This document shows positions 58,581 to 64,000 of a stretch of DNA of 64,000 bases, piece after piece. Under the pieces are notes generated by a model. That model was given only the letters and a program-made list of their open reading frames with translations, was not told where the DNA came from and did no database searches. The stretch spans positions 1-64,000 of the forward strand of contig JBLHOT010000012.1 in NCBI GenBank assembly GCA_047623945.1, written 5' to 3'. Origin of the DNA: Arcticibacterium sp047623945 (GTDB lineage: Bacteria; Bacteroidota; Bacteroidia; Cytophagales; Spirosomataceae). Every line of letters begins with the position of its first letter. The stretch's first letter is position 1. The position numbers and the translations under genes are program-made.

Positions 58581-59184
58581 CAACCGCCAAAACTTCATCG
58601 CAGAATTGATATTCTCTTTTATCATTAGAGGAAATAATAACCAATTTACTTCCTTCTACTTTAGAAACCATATTCAAATACCAATCTATTCCCTGCTGAT
58701 CTAAATTAGTAGTAGGCTCATCCAAAAAAATGGCTTTAGCACCTGTAGTGAAAGCTAAGCCTAATTTTAATCGCTGCTTCATCCCTGAAGAGAATTGCTT
58801 AATGGGCTTATCTACATGACTTTCTAAAAAAATAAGTTTTAGAAACCCTTCTTTATCAAGTCCAGACTGTAAAGGTTTAAATTTGAAGTGAAAGTCTAAT
58901 GCTTCACCGAGGGAGTACTCTTCTATTAAATCAATATATGGTGCAGTTATAAAAAGGTGCTTATAAACCTCCTCCTCAGGGATTTCATTATCCTCTAGTT
59001 TGTAGCTAATCTTTCCTAAATTGGCTGGTATTAGTCCAGAAATAACTTGAATTAAAGTGGACTTACCGGAGCCATTAAAGCCAGTTATGGCGTATTTCTT
59101 TCCCGCCTTGAAGACATAGTTGACATCTTTAAATATCCATTCGTTTCTGAATTTTTTGCCAATATTTTCAAGTTTAATAGTCAC
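58561..59184 (-). CDS. ABC transporter ATP-binding protein (CcmA-like), no permease nearby
   Basis: The product has 207 residues. Walker A is GFNGSGKSTLIQVISGL near 38, the signature is QFSSGMKQRLKLGLAF near 130 and Walker B AIFLDEPTTNLD near 150. It is a short stand-alone ATPase of the CcmA/ABC-2 export type. No membrane subunit is encoded beside it. It lies 11 bp downstream of lpxA and overlaps the start of the large secreted protein gene by 20 bp, so it belongs to the lpx operon. A role in moving an envelope lipid or glycan is plausible but unproven. Confidence 0.85.
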   Translation of the reverse strand: MTIKLENIGKKFRNEWIFKDVNYVFKAGKKYAITGFNGSGKSTLIQVISGLIPANLGKISYKLEDNEIPEEEVYKHLFITAPYIDLIEEYSLGEALDFHFKFKPLQSGLDKEGFLKLIFLESHVDKPIKQFSSGMKQRLKLGLAFTTGAKAIFLDEPTTNLDQQGIDWYLNMVSKVEGSKLVIISSNDKREYQFCDEVLAVDDFKVA

Positions 59185-59195
59185 TTAATTTCAGA

Positions 59196-59984
59196 TCAAT
59201 CAGATTTGCTGCCTCCATTTTTCAAAACCCCTCGCTCCGAGTTCTTTAAAAAAAACAGTATTTCATCCCTTTCTCGAGTAGCATCCATTTCTAGTTCTAT
59301 GGCTCTTCTAGCGTCGGCTATATTTAGTCCCTTTAAGAACAGAAAACGATAAATCTCCTGAATCTCCGCTATTTTTTCATTTGAAAACTCTCTTCTTCTA
59401 AGTCCGATAGAGTTTACTCCTACAAAACTTAAAGGCTCTCTTGCTGCCTTAATAAACGGTGGCACATCTTTCCTTACTAAGGAGCCTCCCGCTATCATGG
59501 CATGGGCTCCTATTCTTACAAATTGATGAACAGCCGTAGTGCCACCTATAAATGCATAATCATCTATAAGTATATGACCCGCCAACTGTACACTGTTTGC
59601 CAAAATAACATGGTCCCCGATAATACAATCATGGGCAATATGGACATAAGCCATAACAAGGCAGTTTGCCCCTACTACCGTCTTATATTTATCTGTTGTT
59701 CCCCGATTGATAGTTACACATTCCCTAATCGTCGAATTGTCACCAATTTCTACCGTTGTATACTCGCCTTTAAACTTTAGGTCCTGTGGCTCAGCAGAAA
59801 TAACGGCACCAGGAAAAATCTTGCAATTTTTACCTATTCTGGCACCTTCCATGATAGTCACATTTGGGCCAATCCATGTTCCCTCTCCAATGATTACATC
59901 TTTAGATATGGCAGTGAAAGGTTCAATAACCACATTTTGAGCAATCTTAGCTTCGGGGTGTACGTAAGCCAAAGGCTGATTCAT
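59196..59984 (-). CDS. lpxA: UDP-N-acetylglucosamine O-acyltransferase
   Basis: The product has 262 residues, normal for LpxA, the first enzyme of lipid A synthesis, which moves a 3-hydroxyacyl chain from ACP to UDP-GlcNAc. The left-handed beta-helix hexapeptides are clear (YVHPEAKIAQNVVIEPFTAI, GEGTWIGPNVTIMEGARIG). The catalytic His is in MAYVHIAHDCIIGDHVILAN near 120, and the helical C-terminus begins at NSIGLRRREF near 195. It follows lpxC-fabZ with 17 bp between and is part of the lpxD-lpxC/fabZ-lpxA run. Confidence 0.97.
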   Translation of the reverse strand: MNQPLAYVHPEAKIAQNVVIEPFTAISKDVIIGEGTWIGPNVTIMEGARIGKNCKIFPGAVISAEPQDLKFKGEYTTVEIGDNSTIRECVTINRGTTDKYKTVVGANCLVMAYVHIAHDCIIGDHVILANSVQLAGHILIDDYAFIGGTTAVHQFVRIGAHAMIAGGSLVRKDVPPFIKAAREPLSFVGVNSIGLRRREFSNEKIAEIQEIYRFLFLKGLNIADARRAIELEMDATRERDEILFFLKNSERGVLKNGGSKSD

Positions 59985-60001
59985 ATTCTTTTATAATAGT
60001 T

Positions 60002-61387
60002 TTATTTTCTAACCAGCCTAGCTGTCATATTCACGCTACATACGAGATTTTTACCAACCCAAGCCTCTCCTTGCATCTTTGCCACACCCATTCTAATAGG
60101 TGCTAAAAGGCCACATCTGATTACTAACGTATCTCCAGGTAAAACGTTCTTAAAAAAACGACATTTCTCAATACCCACCAAATATGGCCAGTATGCCTCG
60201 GGTTCTCCAGTAGATGTTAACACAAGGACTCCCCCAGTTTGAGCTATCGCTTCCACCTGCAATACACCCGGCATTACAGGATTATCAGGAAAATGGCCAG
60301 TAAACTGTGGCTCATTCATAGTAACGTTTTTTACTCCCACTACAGATGTACCATCAAGTGACATTATCTTATCCACCAACTGAAAGGGATACCTGTGCGG
60401 AAGTAATTTCGCGATTCCGCTAACATTATAGACTGGTTCCGCATTTTGGTCAAAAGTAGGTGGTGCTTTGGCTGCAGCAGCAATAGCTTTAGCTATCTTC
60501 TTTGCTAATGACACATTAGATGCGTGCCCAGGTCTAGCGGCTAAAATATGTGCCTTTAACGGTCTCCCCACAAGTACGAGGTCACCCATTAAATCTAACA
60601 GTTTATGTCGAGCTGGCTCGTTTTTAAACTTCAAAGGCTCATCATTCACAAAACCAGACTCGCTGATCGTAACCTTTTTCTTGCCCAGCATTTTTGCCAG
60701 TTCTGCAATTCTTTCTTCACTTACTACATCCTCGGCAATAAGAATGGCATTATTGATATCTCCTCCTTTAATGAGACCCGCCTTATAAAGCTGCTCTAAC
60801 TCATGTACAAAAACAAATGTTCTGCACGCAGCAATACGTTCTTTAAAATTCTCTATTTCATGTAATTGAGCATGCTGTGAGCTCAAAACTTTAGAATTAT
60901 AATCGACCATCACGGTTAAACGGTAATCGTCTAATGGCAAAGCCGCCATTTCTACACTGTGGTCGTCATTATTAAGTTGAATAGCCTCTGTAATGGAGAA
61001 ATAGTTTCTAAGGGCATTTTGTTCAGTGATAACACCCTTTTCTAATAGTTCTACAAAGGGCATGGCACTTCCATCCAAAATAGGAATTTCTGGGCCATCT
61101 AATTTTATAAGCAAGTTATCTACTTGCAAGCCACCTACTGCCGCTAAAAGATGCTCCGTAGTCTGAACCTTTGCATCGCCAATGCCCAATACAGTTCCTC
61201 TGGCCGTGTCAATTACATACTCCACTAAAGCCGGAACTTTAGGTTGGTTTTCTAAATCTGTTCTCTGAAATACAATTCCGTGATTAATTCCAGCTGGACA
61301 AAGCGTTAAATTCACTTCTTCTCCGGAGTGAAGACCCACGCCTTTTACAGATACCTCGCTACCGATGGTAGATTGCTTTGTGTTCAT
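60002..61387 (-). CDS. lpxC/fabZ: LpxC deacetylase fused to FabZ dehydratase
   Basis: The product has 461 residues. The LpxC part covers about 1-300 with VKGVGLHSGEEVNLTLCPA near 14, the zinc His in QTTEHLLAAVGGLQVDN near 76 and the His-Asp pair in RHKLLDLMGDLVLVGRPL near 258. The FabZ part from about 315 has KLLPHRYPFQLVDKI and the catalytic segment GHFPDNPVMPGVLQVEA near 365. The fusion, typical of Bacteroidota, joins the committed step of lipid A synthesis to fatty-acid dehydration. It lies 7 bp after lpxD. Confidence 0.97.
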   Translation of the reverse strand: MNTKQSTIGSEVSVKGVGLHSGEEVNLTLCPAGINHGIVFQRTDLENQPKVPALVEYVIDTARGTVLGIGDAKVQTTEHLLAAVGGLQVDNLLIKLDGPEIPILDGSAMPFVELLEKGVITEQNALRNYFSITEAIQLNNDDHSVEMAALPLDDYRLTVMVDYNSKVLSSQHAQLHEIENFKERIAACRTFVFVHELEQLYKAGLIKGGDINNAILIAEDVVSEERIAELAKMLGKKKVTISESGFVNDEPLKFKNEPARHKLLDLMGDLVLVGRPLKAHILAARPGHASNVSLAKKIAKAIAAAAKAPPTFDQNAEPVYNVSGIAKLLPHRYPFQLVDKIMSLDGTSVVGVKNVTMNEPQFTGHFPDNPVMPGVLQVEAIAQTGGVLVLTSTGEPEAYWPYLVGIEKCRFFKNVLPGDTLVIRCGLLAPIRMGVAKMQGEAWVGKNLVCSVNMTARLVRK

Positions 61388-61394
61388 TTCTAAC

Positions 61395-62414
61395 TTATTT
61401 CTCTTCTAAATCTCTTAAACGTTTCTCTAGATCTGGTAGTTTCTTAAAAAACACCATAGATCTTAAATGCTGCTGTAAATTCATGAATGGCGTTCCATTC
61501 ACAGATAAATTTTCTTCTATAATATCTCGGTTAATGCCAGACTGTGCTCCTATTTTGGTGCCGTCAGCCACTTTTACATGCCCAGCAAAACCCACTTGGC
61601 CGCCCACAACACATTTGGCTCCAATCTTTGAAGAACCAGCTATTCCGGTTAGAGCCGCCACCACCGTATTCTTACCTATCTGAACGTTATGAGCTATTTG
61701 AACCAGATTATCAATCTTAACACCTTCCATAATTAGGGTGCTCCCTATGGTACCTCTGTCTATGGTCGTATTACTGCCTACAGAAACATTATTCTCAATT
61801 TTGACATTCCCCATTTGTGGCACTTCAATATAAGACCCATCTGGCTGTGGAGCAAAACCAAAACCATCTGAGCCAATAACAACCCCACTATGCAGCACAC
61901 AGTTATCACCAATAACCGAATCTGACAATATTTTTACACCTGCGTAAATGATGCAATTTTTACCTATGCTCACATTATCGTCAATGAAAACTTGCGGATA
62001 GATTGTGGTGTTTTCTCCAATACTCGAATTCTCAGAAACATGGGTGAAGTTCCCTATATAAACATGCTCGCCTATTGTGGCACTCGCATCAACAAAAGCT
62101 AGTTTAGAAACACCCGTTTTGCTTTGTTTTTTAATTTTCTGATATTCTCCTAATAATACAGAAAAGGCACTATAAGGATCTTTAACTTTTATAAGCGAAG
62201 AGTTTACCGACTCTTTGGCAACAAATGAGTCCGCTACGATGACCGCAGAAGAATCTGTTTGGTAAATATGTGCCTCGTATTTGGGGTTTGCTAGAAAAGA
62301 AATACCACCTTTTTTTCCCTCTTCGATTTTGTAGAACTGGTCGATCTCCAAACTGTCATCTCCCTCTACTTTTCCTCCTATCAGTTGGGCTATTTGGCGT
62401 ACTGTGAATTTCAT
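61395..62414 (-). CDS. lpxD: UDP-3-O-acylglucosamine N-acyltransferase
   Basis: The product has 339 residues. An N-terminal uridine-binding domain (MKFTVRQIAQLIGGKVEGDD, ISFLANPKYE) is followed by about ten turns of left-handed beta-helix. The catalytic His is expected in KIDNLVQIAHNVQIGKNTVV near 230. The C-terminus is a helix (QHLRSMVFFKKLPDLEKRLR). LpxD adds the second 3-hydroxyacyl chain in lipid A synthesis. It is preceded by the HD phosphohydrolase gene (33 bp) and followed by lpxC/fabZ (7 bp). Confidence 0.96.
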   Translation of the reverse strand: MKFTVRQIAQLIGGKVEGDDSLEIDQFYKIEEGKKGGISFLANPKYEAHIYQTDSSAVIVADSFVAKESVNSSLIKVKDPYSAFSVLLGEYQKIKKQSKTGVSKLAFVDASATIGEHVYIGNFTHVSENSSIGENTTIYPQVFIDDNVSIGKNCIIYAGVKILSDSVIGDNCVLHSGVVIGSDGFGFAPQPDGSYIEVPQMGNVKIENNVSVGSNTTIDRGTIGSTLIMEGVKIDNLVQIAHNVQIGKNTVVAALTGIAGSSKIGAKCVVGGQVGFAGHVKVADGTKIGAQSGINRDIIEENLSVNGTPFMNLQQHLRSMVFFKKLPDLEKRLRDLEEK

Positions 62415-62447
62415 ACTGGCTTTTTCTGTCTTGCTATTAGCATAGTA

Positions 62448-63689
62448 TTAGGACTGCAAATATACATCTTTGGCCCAACATAGATAATGTTTTTTGACTA
62501 TCTTACTTAGAGCTTTTACTGTGGGTAAGTCAGAGGCCTCTGTGATATCTTTAATTTCTCCAGACTTCATTAATATCCTAATATGACTGTTTTCCACTAC
62601 ATATCCCGCATTACTAATACTATCCGTGTGATAAAAATTTCCTAAATCATTGGGGTTTACTCCTTTCTGAAGCAATTCTTTTTTAATATCTTCTATTTGT
62701 TCCTTTTTAGGCTTAACATCTGTGACTGTAATGGTATACAGTTTCCTATTTACGAAAGATTTTGCTAAAAAAGAAAGTATGTCATCATCGTGCCTTCTCC
62801 ATGTTTTTAAGGCATACCAAATATCCGTATCATCAATATTTAGAAAATCGTCTAGGGTATCCTCGTTTTTTTCAAATGCTTCGAGATCTAGTTTCTCATG
62901 AAGGAACACCCTTAAAAAAGGGGAACAAGGCACATCTTTGCCTTCCGACATTAAGTATCTAGCACGTTCTAAGGCTTTGATAAGAATAACTTCTGCACTC
63001 TTGGCCGTTTTATGAAGATAAACCTGCCAATACATCATTCGTCTCGCGTTCAGGAATGTCTCTACTGTTAATAGGCCTTTCTCTTCTACCACTAGTTCGC
63101 CATCCACAATATTGAGCATTTTTATAATACGCTCAACACCAATTCTCCCTTCCGCTACTCCTGTAAAAAAACTGTCTCTATTAATGTAATCGAGCCTATC
63201 CATGTCCAACTGACTCGAAATCAATTGATGAAAAAAACTACGTTGATAAGTCCCTTTAAACATTTCTATAGCCATCTTTAGAGCCCCATTAAACTCCCCA
63301 TTTAGTCTTTTCATGATTAGTTCAGTGATCTTCTCATGATCTATTCCTGAAAGAAGGGTGTATTCTAAAACATGCGAAAAAGGGCCATGCCCAATATCGT
63401 GCAAAAGAATTGCGACCTGTGCGGCTTCCCTCTCCACATCCATGATGAGATGACCTTTGGCTTCCAAACTATTTAGAGCCTGCCCCATGAGATGCATGGC
63501 CCCTATAGCATGCTGAAAACGAGAGTGTAGGGCTCCGGGGTATACAAAATCCGTAAGACCTAATTGCTTAATTCTTCGCAATCTTTGAAAATACGGATGC
63601 TCTATAAGATCATAGATTAAGTCACTTGGTAAAGTTACGAAACCGTAAACCGGGTCGTTAAGGATTTTTCTTTTGTTAGTTTTTCGCAT
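62448..63689 (-). CDS. HD-domain phosphohydrolase
   Basis: The product has 413 residues. The HD metal motif is split as in dGTPase-like proteins: HSRFQHAIGAMHLMGQAL near 56 and VAILLHDIGHGPFSHVLEYT near 92, with DMDRLDYINRDSFFTGVAEG near 165. It is the first gene of the lpx operon. The likely reaction is hydrolysis of a nucleotide such as dGTP, but the substrate is not certain. A TACTTTTG (-7 like) at 63706-63699 lies only about 10 bp upstream, so the leader would be very short. The 197-bp spacer to the next gene holds nothing else recognisable. Confidence 0.9.
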   Translation of the reverse strand: MRKTNKRKILNDPVYGFVTLPSDLIYDLIEHPYFQRLRRIKQLGLTDFVYPGALHSRFQHAIGAMHLMGQALNSLEAKGHLIMDVEREAAQVAILLHDIGHGPFSHVLEYTLLSGIDHEKITELIMKRLNGEFNGALKMAIEMFKGTYQRSFFHQLISSQLDMDRLDYINRDSFFTGVAEGRIGVERIIKMLNIVDGELVVEEKGLLTVETFLNARRMMYWQVYLHKTAKSAEVILIKALERARYLMSEGKDVPCSPFLRVFLHEKLDLEAFEKNEDTLDDFLNIDDTDIWYALKTWRRHDDDILSFLAKSFVNRKLYTITVTDVKPKKEQIEDIKKELLQKGVNPNDLGNFYHTDSISNAGYVVENSHIRILMKSGEIKDITEASDLPTVKALSKIVKKHYLCWAKDVYLQS

Positions 63690-63886
63690 CTATGTTGGCA
63701 AAAGTACCAACCTATTCCGTGGTTTATAACTTGTAACTATATTTTTCCCTATATCAGGTGGTTATTCAAGACCATTGAATAGATAAAGCAAAGACTTATC
63801 CCATTTTCTTTTTTCTGAATAGCGGTTGTTCTAAATTTACTCTACAGAAACCACAGAATGGGTTTCTAAATTAAAACTCATACAAA

Positions 63887-64000
63887 TTGTCGGAATCAGA
63901 AGGTATTGATTGGAGAAAAGTATTCTCCGTTAAATCCATTTTATTTATCATTATTGGCTCTTTATGTGCTACCATAGCCATTAAAGGTTTTATGATACCA
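63887..64000 (+). CDS. YitT-family membrane protein (partial, N-terminus)
   Basis: A frame opens at a TTG at 63887 and runs to the window end, 38 codons. An in-frame TAA at 63872-63874 and the lack of any ATG make the TTG the only reasonable start. A short polar leader (SESEGIDWRKVFSVKS) is followed by a hydrophobic helix and the family-typical ATIAIKGFMIP, which in YitT proteins begins the first membrane segment and loop. YitT proteins are inner-membrane and of unclear transport function. It is divergent from the lpx operon. Confidence 0.65.
   Translation, partial: MSESEGIDWRKVFSVKSILFIIIGSLCATIAIKGFMIP

Noticed and set aside
1..64000. CRISPR arrays, tRNA or rRNA genes, insertion sequences, phage genes
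   Set aside because: I looked for regularly spaced repeats, cloverleaf-like stretches, transposase motifs and long terminal repeats and found none.

Overview
The window is a stretch of chromosome from a member of the Bacteroidota, most likely the Cytophagia (Cytophagales-like). The evidence is a SusC/SusD pair, two proteins ending in type IX secretion or gliding-type C-terminal domains, the lpxC-fabZ fusion typical of this phylum, many lipoproteins with short Cys lipoboxes, several proteins of families I know mainly from Bacteroidota (DUF4920, DUF2911, WbqC), and promoters that fit the Bacteroidota pattern TTTG / TAnnTTTG. It is AT-rich, densely coded, and carries both single genes and short operons. 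I see no rRNA, tRNA, CRISPR array, insertion sequence or phage gene.

Layout. 0-11.6 kb: nutrient-acquisition locus. A SusC/SusD pair on the minus strand diverges from a 1,167-residue FG-GAP/ASPIC lipoprotein, an orphan sugar-binding lipoprotein, a propeller-cytochrome c lipoprotein and a DM13 lipoprotein. 11.6-13.8 kb: hisG-hisD with a very good promoter. 13.8-17.2 kb: a prephenate dehydrogenase that resembles the fungal TYR1 enzyme, overlapping a WcaF-like acetyltransferase, then a MraY/WecA-type sugar-phosphate transferase. 17.2-23.5 kb: guaA-namZ, a LolC/E-type permease, a PspC/LiaF-like membrane pair and a TrpF-like protein lacking the usual Cys. 23.7-31 kb: mnmA, a T9SS-exported subtilase, NUDIX, DUF2911, a propeller lipoprotein, an unknown small exported protein and fumC. 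31-36.5 kb: truA-GNAT-tsaC, a large OmpA protein and WbqC. 36.5-43.8 kb: clpC, DUF4105, a DinB protein, a tiny Cys-rich membrane protein, a queuosine-precursor transporter, a LolD ATPase and sucC. 43.8-53.6 kb: DUF389-MscS, an M48 protease, FAH-M23-PrxQ, split transketolase and an ECF sigma/anti-sigma-like/periplasmic trio. 53.6-55.1 kb: a decay patch with two pseudogenes around an intact DUF4920 gene. 55.1-63.7 kb: one minus-strand operon, HD phosphohydrolase-lpxD-lpxC/fabZ-lpxA-ABC ATPase-large secreted protein. The window ends inside a YitT-family gene.

The points I would look at first are these. (1) A repeated architecture in which an intrinsic terminator touches or lies inside the start of the next co-directional gene, at four places: 28976, 39110, 43806 and 51899. 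(2) Two multi-lesion pseudogenes at 53629-54097 and 54688-54960. (3) The eukaryote-like prephenate dehydrogenase at 14066. (4) A nested hairpin at 8269-8329. (5) A perfect 21-bp tandem duplication in front of the SusC gene.

All family assignments come from reading the translations and from memory of the families. No database search was run.
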